Shown one piece after another: positions 1 through 9,127 of a DNA stretch of 64,000 nt. Source of the DNA: Zongyangia gallinarum (GTDB lineage Bacteria; Bacillota; Clostridia; Oscillospirales; Ruminococcaceae); NCBI GenBank assembly GCA_904419315.1, contig CAJFQY010000014.1:15092-79091 (forward strand), given 5' to 3'. The first letter of the stretch is position 1. The number at the start of each line of letters is the position of its first letter. A program made the position numbers and the translations under genes. The notes beneath the pieces were generated by a model. The model saw only the letters and a list, made by a program, of their open reading frames with translations, had not been told where the DNA came from and searched no databases.

Positions 1-20
1 CATCCTGGGAAGGCGGGGTA

Positions 21-716
21 ATGATGACGCGAATTTTAATGGTAGAAGATGACAGGATCATAGCGTCCGGATTAGAATACTCTTTGACAGAGGAAGGATA
101 TGAGGCCGTATGGTGCGCCAATGTCCAAGCGGCCAGGGAAGTGCTGGCGGGGCAGGAGATCGACCTCTGTCTCATCGATCTGACCCTTCCAGATGGCAGT
201 GGCTACGAGGTCTGCCGGCTGGCCAAGGAGAAAGGGGACATTCCGGTGGTCTTCCTCACGGCTTGCGATGACGAGGTCAATGTGGTGATGGGGCTGGATA
301 TGGGGGCGGATGACTATGTCACCAAGCCTTTTCGGCTCAGGGAACTGATGAGCCGGATCAAATCGGTGCTGCGGCGGTATGGAAAGGCAGGGGCGTCCTC
401 CCCTGTCCTCACCTTTGGCAATCTGAGAATCAACACCATGGAAGCGAAAGTCTATAAAGAGGACGAGGAAGTGTTCCTGACAGCACTGGAATACCGGCTT
501 CTTTTGACCTTTGTAGGTCATGTAGGACAGGTGCTTTCCCGCAACCAGCTGTTGGAAGGCATCTGGGACGTGGCGGGGGATTTTGTTAACGACAACACCC
601 TGACGGTCTATATCAAGCGCCTTCGGGAAAAATTGGAGGACAATCCTCAGGACCCCCGCCACATTATCACCGTCCGGGGGCTGGGCTATAAATGGGAAGG
701 GCAGGGAAACAAATGA
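21..716 (+). CDS. OmpR-family response regulator of an ABC-exporter-linked two-component system
   Basis: Encodes a 231-residue DNA-binding response regulator. The receiver domain spans about residues 4-120, with the acidic pair E9/D10, phospho-acceptor D53 in the context LCLIDLTLPDG, the conserved Thr in VFLTA and the Lys in VTKPF. A winged-helix DNA-binding domain follows (about 130-228, ending VRGLGYKW). It is preceded by a GGAAGGCGGGG ribosome site and overlaps the downstream kinase by ATGA, so the two are translationally coupled. The kinase, an ABC ATPase and a large FtsX permease follow, the arrangement of BceRS/VanRS-like systems that sense cell-wall-active peptides. The inducing ligand is not visible. 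A second ATG sits one codon later and either could be used. Confidence 0.93.
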   Translation: MMTRILMVEDDRIIASGLEYSLTEEGYEAVWCANVQAAREVLAGQEIDLCLIDLTLPDGSGYEVCRLAKEKGDIPVVFLTACDDEVNVVMGLDMGADDYVTKPFRLRELMSRIKSVLRRYGKAGASSPVLTFGNLRINTMEAKVYKEDEEVFLTALEYRLLLTFVGHVGQVLSRNQLLEGIWDVAGDFVNDNTLTVYIKRLREKLEDNPQDPRHIITVRGLGYKWEGQGNK

Positions 717-1714
717 TCCGAAACAAGGAAATCAGGCGTTTTGTCATCGCTTTTGCGTTCATCGGTATGGAAGGCACCCTTCTTGCCTGGGGCATCGCCC
801 CCCTGGCCGGAATTGTCACGGCCCTTACCTGCCTTCTGCTTTTGGCGGCGGCAGGGATTTTTACAGCTTGGCGGTATCGGGAGATTACCCGCTTGTCAGA
901 ATACCTTCAGCGGGTGTGTTCCGGACAGAGTACCCTGGACATCCGGGACAGCGCCGAGGGGGAACTGAGCATTCTCAAAAACGATATTTACAAGATGACC
1001 TGTATGCTCTCGGAAAAGACGGAGCTGCTTCAAAAGGACAAACGATACCTTGCCGACGCCCTTTCTGATATTTCCCACCAACTGAAAACACCGCTGACCT
1101 CTATGATGGTCATGACCGACCTGCTCAGCGAGCCGAATCTTTCTCCGCAAAAACGGATGGAGTTTACTGAAAACATCCGCCGGCAGCTGGAGCGGATCGA
1201 GTGGTTGGTGACTGCCCTGCTGAAAATGTCTAAAATCGACGCTGGCACCGTCCAGTTTAAACAGCAGCAGGTACAGGTAAGCCAGCTGATCCAACATGCC
1301 CTCTCCACCCTTTCGATCCCCATAGAGCTCCGGGAGATCGAGGTGAAAAACCATGTCAAAGAAGAGGATTATGTGGTCTGCGACTACAACTGGACTGGGG
1401 AGGCCCTGATCAATATCCTGAAAAACTGTGTGGAACACAGCCGCTCCGGCGGACATATCGGCATTGACGCAGAGGAAAATCCCCTTTACACCCAGATGCG
1501 GATCTGGGACGATGGGGAGGGAATTGCTCCTGAGGATCTGCCCCATATTTTCGAACGCTTTTACCGGGGTAAAAACGCAGGTGAGGAAAGCGTGGGGATT
1601 GGTCTGGCCATGGCTCGCAGTGTGATTGTGGCTCAGAATGGTCAGATTCAGGTGAAAAGCCATCCGGGAATCGGGACCTGCTTTACCATTCGTATTTACA
1701 AGCAGGTGGTATAG
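713..1714 (+). CDS. Sensor histidine kinase with short extracellular loop
   Basis: A membrane histidine kinase of 333 residues. I chose the ATG at 713 because it overlaps the regulator stop codon (ATGA) and sits behind GGGAAGGGCAGGG; an in-frame ATG at 692 lies inside the regulator gene. Two hydrophobic segments (about 10-28 and 31-53) are separated by only a few residues, as in intramembrane-sensing kinases of the BceS type, which usually receive the signal from their transporter. The phospho-acceptor is H122 in SDISHQLKTPLTS. The ATPase domain has the N box (ILKNCVEHS), G1 (DDGEGIAPED) and G2 (GIGLAMAR). It presumably phosphorylates the regulator encoded at 21-716. Confidence 0.92.
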   Translation: MIRNKEIRRFVIAFAFIGMEGTLLAWGIAPLAGIVTALTCLLLLAAAGIFTAWRYREITRLSEYLQRVCSGQSTLDIRDSAEGELSILKNDIYKMTCMLSEKTELLQKDKRYLADALSDISHQLKTPLTSMMVMTDLLSEPNLSPQKRMEFTENIRRQLERIEWLVTALLKMSKIDAGTVQFKQQQVQVSQLIQHALSTLSIPIELREIEVKNHVKEEDYVVCDYNWTGEALINILKNCVEHSRSGGHIGIDAEENPLYTQMRIWDDGEGIAPEDLPHIFERFYRGKNAGEESVGIGLAMARSVIVAQNGQIQVKSHPGIGTCFTIRIYKQVV

Positions 1715-1728
1715 GGCAATAAGCCTAG

Positions 1729-1766
1729 GTGACAAAACTGTCACTTTAAAGTCACCGGAAAGTCAT
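1729..1766 (+). promoter_or_regulatory. Array of four 11-bp-spaced GTCAC-type repeats, likely response-regulator operator
   Basis: GTGAC at 1729, GTCAC at 1740, GTCAC at 1751 and GTCAT at 1762 recur with an exact 11-bp period. The first two also form a GTGACA-N4-TGTCAC dyad. Direct half-sites spaced one helical turn apart are the usual target of OmpR/PhoB-family dimers. The array lies in the only gap between the kinase and the ATPase gene, so it most likely controls the exporter operon through the regulator encoded just upstream. An alternative ATG at 1765 falls inside the array, which argues for the downstream start at 1819. Confidence 0.7.
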
Positions 1767-1818
1767 GGGCCCCTTTTATGATAAAGACATCAAGTCCGCA
1801 GTACAGGAGGAAAGAACT

Positions 1819-2502
1819 ATGGAAATACTCAAAATCCAGAATCTGTCCAAGATTTACGGCGCCGGAGAGACGGCGGTCCGGGCACTGGATGACGTGTCTT
1901 TTACGGTGGAAAAAGGGGAGTTTGTGGCCATCATCGGGCCTTCTGGTTCCGGAAAGTCCACCTTGCTGCACATTCTGGGCGGTGTGGACCGTCCCACCAG
2001 CGGCAAGGTCTATGTGGACGGCACCGATATCTACGCGCTGGACGAGACCAAGCTGGCGGTATTCCGCCGCAGGCAGATAGGACTGATCTATCAGTTTTAC
2101 AATCTGATCCCTGTCCTCAATGTAGAGGAAAATATCACACTGCCTCTGCTCTTAGACCAGCGGAAGGTGGACAAACAGCATCTGAACAGCCTGGTGCAGT
2201 CCCTGGGACTGCTTGGCAGGATGGGACATCTGCCCAACCAGCTTTCCGGCGGCCAGCAGCAGCGGGTCTCCATCGGCCGGGCCCTTATCAACAATCCGGC
2301 CATTATCCTGGCCGACGAGCCTACCGGCAATCTGGACAGCAAAAACAGCGCTGAAATTGTCTCCCTGTTAAAGATGTTTAACAAGCGGTTTAACCAGACT
2401 TTGATGATCATCACCCACGATGAGCGCATTGCATTGCAGGCGGATCGAATCATCTCCATCGAGGATGGAAAGATTGCCAAGGATGAGGTGATCCGCAGAT
2501 GA
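1819..2502 (+). CDS. ABC exporter ATP-binding subunit (MacB/BceA type)
   Basis: A 227-residue ATPase that powers the permease encoded next. It has Walker A GPSGSGKST (about residue 39), the signature LSGGQQQR, Walker B ILADEPTGNLDS and the switch His in THDER. The N-terminal MEILKIQNLSKIYGAGETAV and the length are typical of LolD/MacB/BceA ATPases. The start at 1819 has AGGAGG 8 bases upstream; the longer frame from 1765 would overlap the repeat array. The stop overlaps the permease start (ATGA). Together with the upstream two-component system it likely gives resistance to an antimicrobial peptide, by inference from gene order. Confidence 0.93.
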   Translation: MEILKIQNLSKIYGAGETAVRALDDVSFTVEKGEFVAIIGPSGSGKSTLLHILGGVDRPTSGKVYVDGTDIYALDETKLAVFRRRQIGLIYQFYNLIPVLNVEENITLPLLLDQRKVDKQHLNSLVQSLGLLGRMGHLPNQLSGGQQQRVSIGRALINNPAIILADEPTGNLDSKNSAEIVSLLKMFNKRFNQTLMIITHDERIALQADRIISIEDGKIAKDEVIRR

Positions 2503-5162
2503 ATATCGTCAATAGACTGACCCTGCGCAACCTCCGTCTCAACCGCAAACGGACCCTAGTTACCATCATCGGCATCATTATCTCCACTGCCATGATTACG
2601 GCGGTTGCCACCTTTGCGGTTTCCTTCATGGATTTAATGCAGCGCTCGGAGATTGCTTCCAGCGGCAACTGGCACCTGCTCTTTTCCGACATCAGCCGCG
2701 ACCAGGCCACCCAAATCCAGGGGCAACTTAACAAGGGGGATCAGGTCCTTCTGTCCCGGGATGCGGGATGGTCTCTGCTGGAAGAAAGCCCTTCTCCTGA
2801 CCAAAAGCCTTATCTTTTGGTCAAAGAATATGACGAGCAGGCATTTGAAAATTATGGCGTCAACATTGTCAAGGGGCGCCTTCCGGAAAATGATAATGAA
2901 ATCGTCATCACCCAGCAGATGGCCAATGACAGCCCTCTCTTTGCTGTAGGCAACCGGATTTCGGCCAATCTCTGTGACCGGATCATCCATCTGCCCCAAG
3001 AGGATAACGACATGGCCACCGAATACAAAGCTTCCGGATCTGAACCTTATTACGGCACCGTCAAACAGGAAGATGATGTGTGGGAAGAGTTAGTGCCCAA
3101 AAACATCCAGAAGGAATACACCATTGTGGGCATTATGGAGGATCCAGGCTGGATTTATGCCTCTTCTCCGGCTTATACGGTGCTGACACACCTGGATATA
3201 GACGCCCTTTCGTCAGAGGATATCCTCAATGGGGCGGTAACCTTTGCCAAAGTCGACAGCAGTATCTTTGAGAAAGGCGAATCCCTGAAAGAACTGCTAG
3301 GTGTTGAACCCTCCTATCACAGCGACCTGCTGGCCTATTACGGCGTTTTTGGCAGCAACGGACTGCAGACCAGTCTTTATTCGTTGATTGCCATCGTCAT
3401 CGTTATTATTATAGTGGGCTCCATCTCTTTGATTTATAATGCCTTTGCCATCTCCGTATCAGAACGATCCCGCCAGTTAGGGATGCTGGCCAGTGTGGGA
3501 GCCACCAAAAAGCAAAAACGGAATTCTGTCCTGTTCGAAGGCGCTGTCATCGGCGGCATCAGTATCCCGTTGGGAATTCTGGCAGGCCTTGCCGGTATGG
3601 CGGTGACCTTCTGGTGCATTAGCCCTATATTGCAAAACCTGCTCAATGTCAGCGAATCGTTGCAGGTGAAAATATCCTGGAGCTCTATCCTGGCCGCCTG
3701 CCTTCTCTCGGTGGTCACCATCTTGATTTCCTGCTGGATTCCCGCCCGGCGGGCGTCCCGCATTACGCCGGTGGAGGCCATCCGGCAGACGGCGGATATC
3801 GGCATCCGGGGAAAAGATGTAAAAACTTCCAAGCTGACCCGAAAAATCTTTGGGTTTGAGGCGGAATTGGGGCTGAAAAACCTCAAACGTAACCGCCGCC
3901 GCTATAAAGCAACCATATTTTCCCTTATCATCAGCGTGGTTTTGTTTCTGTCCGTTTCCACCTTCACCGCCGTACTCCAAAAGGCGTTTTCCTTTTCCGT
4001 CGATGGCGTCAACTATGATATGTCGGTATCCTGCTATTACGAGGACAAAAATGACGTTGCGCCCTTCTTTGAAAAACTGGCACAGCTGGAAAAAATGGAT
4101 ACCTATGTGCAAAGCGATGCAGAGGGGATGCTGATCGCCTATGCCACAGAGGAACAGACTCCTTCTTTTATCGGCGGGGGACAATCGGCGGATGAAAATG
4201 GAGATTATCCCTATTATCTGTCCCTGCGCTCTATGGACGATGAATCTTTGGAGGAATATGCGCGCCAGGTCGGCGCAGATCTTTCCGCTTTGAAGGACCC
4301 TCAGCATCCTGCCGCTATTGTGGTGGACACCGTTCAGTACAACGACCCTGCGACAGGGAAGAAATCAGAGGGGAAATCCATCCTCCTGCGGGAAGGGGAA
4401 AGCCTGCCTCTCTATTATGATGCCGCGGATTACAACAACGTGGAGGGGGCTGAACCCGTCATGGAAAAGCTCACTGATCTGACAGTGGCCAAATTGACGG
4501 CGCAGCTGCCCATGGGAGCTTATAATCTTGGCAATAGCAATAGTCTCAATATAGTGGTCTCCCAGGAGGTCTTTGACAGCATTGTGGGGCAGATGAAAGA
4601 GGAAGCCTTTATTCGCCGCAGTACCACTGCTTATATTATCAGCAGTGACCCCATGGGCTTGCAGGATGACATCTATGACCTGGAGGCGGAGATGAATGTA
4701 GGGATCAATGTCAATAATCTGTATCAGACCCGGATCCAGGGAAGACAGATGCAGATGATTGTTTCGGTCTTTACCTATGGCTTTGTCATCCTGATTGTAG
4801 CCATCTGTGTGGCCAATATCTTCAATACCATTTCCACCAGCATCTCCCTTCGCCGCAGGGAATTTGCCATGCTCCAATCGGTGGGGATGACCCCCAAGGG
4901 GTTTAGCAAGATGCTCCGGTATGAAAGTATCTTTTATGGCCTCAAGGCTCTCCTTTATGGTCTGCCTATCAGCGCCGCCATTATGGCGCTCATGCACATG
5001 TCCATGATGGAAGGATTCCAATTTGAGATGGTTATCCCCTGGCTGAGTGTTGCCATCGCTATTGTTGGTGTATTTTTGATTGTCGGGGTGACCATGCTCT
5101 ATTCCAGCCATAAGGTAAAAAAGGAAAATATCATCGATGCCTTGCGAACTGAAAATCTCTAA
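2499..5162 (+). CDS. FtsX/MacB-family ABC permease, large two-domain form
   Basis: An 887-residue membrane permease with two FtsX domains. A first TM helix is at about 17-40, followed by a long extracytoplasmic region. Three TM helices surround 290-420, including the conserved SERSRQLGMLASVGATKKQ loop. A second N-terminal-like TM segment is at about 470, then another large extracytoplasmic region, and three TM helices at about 755-875 with RRREFAMLQSVGMT. The duplication of the TM-ECD-3TM unit is usual for permeases that act as single chains in peptide-antibiotic exporters. The start overlaps the ATPase stop. A strong terminator follows, closing the four-gene unit. Confidence 0.92.
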   Translation: MNIVNRLTLRNLRLNRKRTLVTIIGIIISTAMITAVATFAVSFMDLMQRSEIASSGNWHLLFSDISRDQATQIQGQLNKGDQVLLSRDAGWSLLEESPSPDQKPYLLVKEYDEQAFENYGVNIVKGRLPENDNEIVITQQMANDSPLFAVGNRISANLCDRIIHLPQEDNDMATEYKASGSEPYYGTVKQEDDVWEELVPKNIQKEYTIVGIMEDPGWIYASSPAYTVLTHLDIDALSSEDILNGAVTFAKVDSSIFEKGESLKELLGVEPSYHSDLLAYYGVFGSNGLQTSLYSLIAIVIVIIIVGSISLIYNAFAISVSERSRQLGMLASVGATKKQKRNSVLFEGAVIGGISIPLGILAGLAGMAVTFWCISPILQNLLNVSESLQVKISWSSILAACLLSVVTILISCWIPARRASRITPVEAIRQTADIGIRGKDVKTSKLTRKIFGFEAELGLKNLKRNRRRYKATIFSLIISVVLFLSVSTFTAVLQKAFSFSVDGVNYDMSVSCYYEDKNDVAPFFEKLAQLEKMDTYVQSDAEGMLIAYATEEQTPSFIGGGQSADENGDYPYYLSLRSMDDESLEEYARQVGADLSALKDPQHPAAIVVDTVQYNDPATGKKSEGKSILLREGESLPLYYDAADYNNVEGAEPVMEKLTDLTVAKLTAQLPMGAYNLGNSNSLNIVVSQEVFDSIVGQMKEEAFIRRSTTAYIISSDPMGLQDDIYDLEAEMNVGINVNNLYQTRIQGRQMQMIVSVFTYGFVILIVAICVANIFNTISTSISLRRREFAMLQSVGMTPKGFSKMLRYESIFYGLKALLYGLPISAAIMALMHMSMMEGFQFEMVIPWLSVAIAIVGVFLIVGVTMLYSSHKVKKENIIDALRTENL

Positions 5163-5174
5163 AATTGCCTTATC

Positions 5175-5210
5175 AAAAGCGCCTGCCCATGTCATAGGGC
5201 AGGCGCTTTT
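5175..5210 (+). terminator. Rho-independent terminator of the exporter operon
   Basis: The stem AAAAGCGCCTGCC pairs with GGCAGGCGCTTTT across a 9-base loop, 12 bases after the permease stop. Confidence 0.9.
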
Positions 5211-5224
5211 GCGTCGACAAATGC

Positions 5225-5253
5225 TTGTCAAGGGGGGATAATCAGTGTATGAT
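5225..5253 (+). promoter_or_regulatory. Promoter for the pyridine-nucleotide salvage genes
   Basis: TTGTCA (5225-5230), a 17-bp spacer and TATGAT (5248-5253), just after the previous terminator and 66 bp before the pncA-like start. Confidence 0.6.
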
Positions 5254-5318
5254 AGGAATAATAAAAGGGAAAAGGTAAGGAAAGTAGAGTTTCCCAAGGG
5301 AGAAAGAGGGAGAAGACG

Positions 5319-5861
5319 ATGAAACGGGCACTGATTGTGGTGGATTATCAAAAAGATTTTGTCACCGGCAGCCTGGGCTTTCCAGGAGCTGAAAAATTAG
5401 AGGATCCCATTTGTCAAAAGATCACGGAGTATCGGGCGGGAGGAGATGAAATCATCTTTACCTTCGATACCCATGGGGAGGATTACCTTTCCACCCAGGA
5501 GGGGAGAAAGCTGCCGGTTGTCCATTGCCTCAAAGGTACCGATGGATGGCAGCTCTATGGCAGAGTGGCAGACCTTTGTAGTCCTCAGGACAGATGCTTT
5601 GAGAAGGTGACCTTTGGCTCTCTCGACCTGGCGGAGTATGTAAAAGAACAGAAATTTGACCAAATTGAACTGGTAGGGCTTGTGTCCAATATCTGTGTCA
5701 TCTCCAATGCAGTTTTGTGCAAAGCGGCGGCACCGGAGGCAGAGATCCTAGTGGATGCTGGCTGTACCGGTTCTGGCATGGGGGAGATCCACCAAAAAGC
5801 ATTAGATGTAATGGAAGGCCTGCAGATTACGGTCACCGGCCGCAAGGAGGAAGACAAATGA
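5319..5861 (+). CDS. pncA: Nicotinamidase-like cysteine hydrolase
   Basis: A 180-residue isochorismatase-fold hydrolase, most likely converting nicotinamide to nicotinate. The family triad is visible as D9 (VVDYQKDF), a Lys in FEKVTFGS and the nucleophilic Cys in VSNICVISNA. The metal site is suggested by DTHGEDY and the HC of LPVVHCLKGTDGW. The start follows a purine-rich GGGAGAAAGAGGGAGAAG. The gene overlaps nicotinate phosphoribosyltransferase by ATGA. That coupling supports the nicotinamidase reading over other isochorismatase-like activities: the two steps make a salvage route from nicotinamide to nicotinate mononucleotide. Confidence 0.82.
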   Translation: MKRALIVVDYQKDFVTGSLGFPGAEKLEDPICQKITEYRAGGDEIIFTFDTHGEDYLSTQEGRKLPVVHCLKGTDGWQLYGRVADLCSPQDRCFEKVTFGSLDLAEYVKEQKFDQIELVGLVSNICVISNAVLCKAAAPEAEILVDAGCTGSGMGEIHQKALDVMEGLQITVTGRKEEDK

Positions 5862-7297
5862 AGGATATGGACTATACACTGCTGTGCGATTTCTATGAAC
5901 TGACCATGGGCAATGGATATCTGCTTTCGGGTATGGCGGATAGAATCAGCTATTTTGATGTATTTTTCCGTTCGGTGCCCGATGGGGGAGGCTTTGCCAT
6001 TGCCGCGGGACTGGAGCAGGTCATCGATTACATCGAAAACCTTCACTTTGATGAGGAGGACATTGACTTTCTCCGCTCCAAAGGCGTGTTTGATGAAAAG
6101 TTCCTGGATTATCTGCGTCATTTCCGCTTTACTGGAGACATTTATGCTGTGCCGGAGGGAACACCGATTTTCCCTCGGGAGCCTATTTTGACGGTGCGGG
6201 CTCCTGCCATTGAGGCCCAGTTTGTTGAGACCTTCATTCTGCTCAGCCTTAACCACCAGTCCCTCATTGCCACCAAGGCCAACCGGATTGTCCGGGCAGC
6301 TGACGGACGGGCGGTCAGTGAATTCGGTTCCCGCCGGGCACAGGGACCGGACGGAGCGGTTCAGGGAGCCCGGGCAGCTTATATTGCCGGCTGTATTGGC
6401 AGTGCTTGCACCCTTTCTGACCGGATGTATGGCGTGCCGGCCAATGGTACCATGGCCCACTCCTGGGTACAGATGTTTGACGATGAATACACTGCCTTTG
6501 AGACCTACTGCAAGCTCTATCCCCACAGCGCCACCCTGTTGGTGGATACCTATAATGTTCTTTCCTCCGGCGTCCCCAATGCCATTCGGGCTTTCCAGAA
6601 TGTATTGCTGCCCCAGGGCATCCAAAACTGCGCCATCCGCATTGATTCGGGAGATATTACCTACCTGAGCAAAAAAGCCAGAAAAATGCTGGATGCCGCC
6701 GGGCTTACCCAGTGTAAGATTGTGGCCTCCAACTCCTTGGATGAGACCATTATTCGGGATATTCTCCTGCAAGGCGCCTGCGTGGATTCCTTTGGCGTCG
6801 GTGAGCGCCTTATTACCTCCAAAAGCGATCCGGTTTTCGGCGGTGTCTACAAGCTGGCGGCGGTAGAGGACGAAAAGGGAAATATTATTCCGAAGATCAA
6901 GATCAGCGAGAATGCGGCCAAAATCACCAACCCCCATTTCAAGAAGGTGTATCGCCTTTTTGAGCGGGAGACAGGCAAGGCGGCGGCGGATTTGATCTGC
7001 CTACACGATGAAATCGTTGACGATACAAAGCCTTTGACAATTTTTGATCCCGACTTTACCTGGAAAAAGAAAACGCTGCGGGATTTTGTGGCCAAAGAAC
7101 TGATGGTTCCCATCTTTAAAAATGGGGAAAAAGTCTATGATGCCCCGGATGTAGAGACCATCCGTGTCTATTGCGCCGAACAGATCGATACCCTCTGGGA
7201 TGAGGTCAAACGGTTTGAAAACCCCCATAACTACTATGTGGACCTTTCCAAAAAGCTGTGGGATATTAAGCACGATCTTTTGGAGCAGAACAAATAA
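5858..7297 (+). CDS. pncB: Nicotinate phosphoribosyltransferase
   Basis: A 479-residue cytosolic enzyme that condenses nicotinate with PRPP to nicotinate mononucleotide using ATP. I chose ATG 5858 because it overlaps the preceding stop and opens the family's usual N-terminus (YTLLCDFYELTMGNGYL). Conserved stretches include FGSRRAQGP, the active-site His region GTMAHSWVQMF, the phosphate-binding IRIDSGDI and VGERLITSKSDPVFGGVYKL. The length is normal for the bacterial family. It works with the upstream nicotinamidase in NAD salvage and is followed directly by a terminator. Confidence 0.95.
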   Translation: MKDMDYTLLCDFYELTMGNGYLLSGMADRISYFDVFFRSVPDGGGFAIAAGLEQVIDYIENLHFDEEDIDFLRSKGVFDEKFLDYLRHFRFTGDIYAVPEGTPIFPREPILTVRAPAIEAQFVETFILLSLNHQSLIATKANRIVRAADGRAVSEFGSRRAQGPDGAVQGARAAYIAGCIGSACTLSDRMYGVPANGTMAHSWVQMFDDEYTAFETYCKLYPHSATLLVDTYNVLSSGVPNAIRAFQNVLLPQGIQNCAIRIDSGDITYLSKKARKMLDAAGLTQCKIVASNSLDETIIRDILLQGACVDSFGVGERLITSKSDPVFGGVYKLAAVEDEKGNIIPKIKISENAAKITNPHFKKVYRLFERETGKAAADLICLHDEIVDDTKPLTIFDPDFTWKKKTLRDFVAKELMVPIFKNGEKVYDAPDVETIRVYCAEQIDTLWDEVKRFENPHNYYVDLSKKLWDIKHDLLEQNK

Positions 7298-7322
7298 GGC
7301 TTATTGTATGGACATTGTATAC

Positions 7323-7358
7323 AAAAAACTGGGAGGAAGTTTTCCTCCCAGTTTTTTT
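7323..7358 (+). terminator. Rho-independent terminator after pncB
   Basis: The stem AAAAACTGGGAGGA / TCCTCCCAGTTTTTTT ends in a seven-T run. Confidence 0.92.
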
Positions 7359-7422
7359 ATAGCCATTGAGGGGAGAAAAAATTTGTGATAAAGTGGAAGA
7401 GAAAGAAAAGGAGGTAGATTGG

Positions 7423-8079
7423 ATGAGAGATATCTTGTGCTATGGAGATTCTAATACATGGGGATACCGTCCCATGGACAAGAAACGCTACGATGTGCAT
7501 ACCCGGTGGCCGGGAGTCTTGCGGGATCTGTTGGGGCCGGAGTATCACGTGGTTGAAGAGGGCAACAATGGCCGGACCCCGGTCTGGGAAGACCCGGTGA
7601 TGGAGGGCAAAGACGGTCTTGCCTACCTGGATCCCTGCCTGGCCAGTCACTATCCTCTGGATTTGGTCATCATCATGCTGGGCACCAATGCGGCCAAAGG
7701 ACGTTTCAGCTGCAACGCCTGGGATATTGCCAAAGGGGTGGAGACCCTGGTCAAGCATGTGAAAAAGGCGGAATGTGGCCCCGACGGCGGCATTCCGGAA
7801 ATTCTGATGATTGCCCCTCCTCTGATCGGATTTGTTCCCCCCGATCATCCCGGCACCCATGCGGGGTTGGAGTTTGGAATGGAGGCCGTGGAAAAGAGCA
7901 AGCTGTTTGCCCCCTATTACAAAGAGATTGCGGATGCAAATGGTGTCCATTACTTGGATGCGGCCCTTTATTGTGAGCCTTCCAAAGAGGATGGCCTTCA
8001 TCTATATGCTGACAGCCACCGCCGTTTGGGAGAAGCTGTCTATCAAAAGGTACTGGAGATCTTCGGAGAGAAGAAATAA
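7423..8079 (+). CDS. SGNH/GDSL-family esterase
   Basis: A 218-residue hydrolase of the SGNH fold, cytosolic because no signal peptide is present. Block I is YGDSNTWGY with the nucleophilic Ser, block III is IIMLGTNAAKG, and block V is DGLHLYADSH with the catalytic Asp and His. It resembles arylesterase/acyl-hydrolase proteins; the substrate cannot be told. ATG 7423 lies 8 bases after AAAGGAGG, whereas the frame could open at 7366 without a good ribosome site. It stands alone between two terminators. Confidence 0.88.
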   Translation: MRDILCYGDSNTWGYRPMDKKRYDVHTRWPGVLRDLLGPEYHVVEEGNNGRTPVWEDPVMEGKDGLAYLDPCLASHYPLDLVIIMLGTNAAKGRFSCNAWDIAKGVETLVKHVKKAECGPDGGIPEILMIAPPLIGFVPPDHPGTHAGLEFGMEAVEKSKLFAPYYKEIADANGVHYLDAALYCEPSKEDGLHLYADSHRRLGEAVYQKVLEIFGEKK

Positions 8080-8082
8080 AAT

Positions 8083-8112
8083 AAAGCAGCCGTTTGATAC
8101 GGCTGCTTTTTT
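8083..8112. terminator. Bidirectional terminator between convergent genes
   Basis: AAGCAGCCG / CGGCTGCTT is flanked by T-rich sequence on both strands. It sits between the plus-strand esterase and the minus-strand kinase cluster. Confidence 0.85.
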
Positions 8113-8131
8113 ATGGGAAAGGTTTGGTTCC

Positions 8132-9097
8132 TTAATCCAAAGGCTGAATCCTGGCAGGATGATCTTTGAGGAATGCCACAGTTTCCTCTAAGGAACGAAC
8201 ACCGGAGTAGGTACCGGAACCCTGGATGCAGAAGGCGGAGACGGCGCTGCCCAGCTGAGCAGCTTCCTGCAACGGCTTACCCATGGCCAAGGCGGTGAGG
8301 GTACCGGTGCAGAAAGCATCACCGGCGCCCACGGTATCCAGGACGTTGACGTTTTCACAGGGGGCGACGATATAGGGCTCCTCCCCGTACTTGGCGATGA
8401 CCACACCGTGCTTGCCCCATTTGATGACCATATCCCGGGTCCCTTTTTCCCGATAGATGCGGATCATTTCCCGAATATCCTCGGTGCCGGTCATGTAGCG
8501 GCACTCATCATAGCTTGGCATAAACAGATCGATATAGGGGAGAACCTTTTCAATTTTTTCCATCCATTTCCCCTGCAGATCCCACATAACGTCCAAAACG
8601 GTGAATTTGCCCTTCTCCTTGCACTCTTTAAAGAAATCGGCGCATTCATAGTCGAACTGGCCCAGCATCATATGGCCGGTGACAAAGACAATATCACTTT
8701 GATCGATGAAAGCGTCGGGGATATCGGCCCGGCGGAAGGCGTAGGCAGATTTGGGGCAGAGAACAGCATAGCGGTCGTTGACCTCAGTGTTGATATAAAC
8801 AATGGAAACGGTGGTATCCACAGTGGGGTCCATAACGGCGTACTGTGTATCCACACCATGGTTCTTGAGCTCCTCGATAACAAAACGGCCCATGGGATCA
8901 TCTCCCAGATGGCAGCACAGGGAGATATTTTCGCCGACACCAAGACGGCAGAAGTCGATGGAACTGTTGGCCGCGTTGCCTCCCACAAACTGTTTGATGG
9001 AATCGGTGGGGAAAATAGAACCCATCTCAGGATATTCGTTGACAGGAGAGGCTACGATGTCCACACAGGCCAAGCCGATGATGGCAATTTTTTTCAT
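8132..9097 (-). CDS. PfkB-family carbohydrate kinase, third of three paralogues
   Basis: A 321-residue ribokinase-like sugar or nucleoside kinase. The N-terminus MKKIAIIGLACVDIVASPV carries the substrate-binding start, GGNAANSSIDFCRLG is PfkB signature 1, and DTVGAGDAFCTGTL is signature 2 with the catalytic Asp in GAGD. The substrate is not recognisable. It is the promoter-distal member of a tandem set of three closely related kinases (gaps of about 30 and 26 bp), so transcription probably comes from the promoter near 11.2 kb. AAGGTA in front of ATG 9097 is a weak ribosome site. Confidence 0.9.
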   Translation of the reverse strand: MKKIAIIGLACVDIVASPVNEYPEMGSIFPTDSIKQFVGGNAANSSIDFCRLGVGENISLCCHLGDDPMGRFVIEELKNHGVDTQYAVMDPTVDTTVSIVYINTEVNDRYAVLCPKSAYAFRRADIPDAFIDQSDIVFVTGHMMLGQFDYECADFFKECKEKGKFTVLDVMWDLQGKWMEKIEKVLPYIDLFMPSYDECRYMTGTEDIREMIRIYREKGTRDMVIKWGKHGVVIAKYGEEPYIVAPCENVNVLDTVGAGDAFCTGTLTALAMGKPLQEAAQLGSAVSAFCIQGSGTYSGVRSLEETVAFLKDHPARIQPLD

Positions 9098-9127
9098 GAA
9101 AAATACCTTCTTTCTCTATGTTTTCTT

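Noticed and set aside
1729..1766. GTCAC repeat array as a CRISPR-like repeat
   Set aside because: Units are only 5 bp conserved with 11-bp period; there are no spacers or cas genes. No CRISPR array was seen anywhere in the window.
1765..1818. Upstream start for the ABC ATPase
   Set aside because: The extension overlaps the GTCAC operator array and lacks a ribosome site; ATG 1819 has AGGAGG and the family N-terminus.
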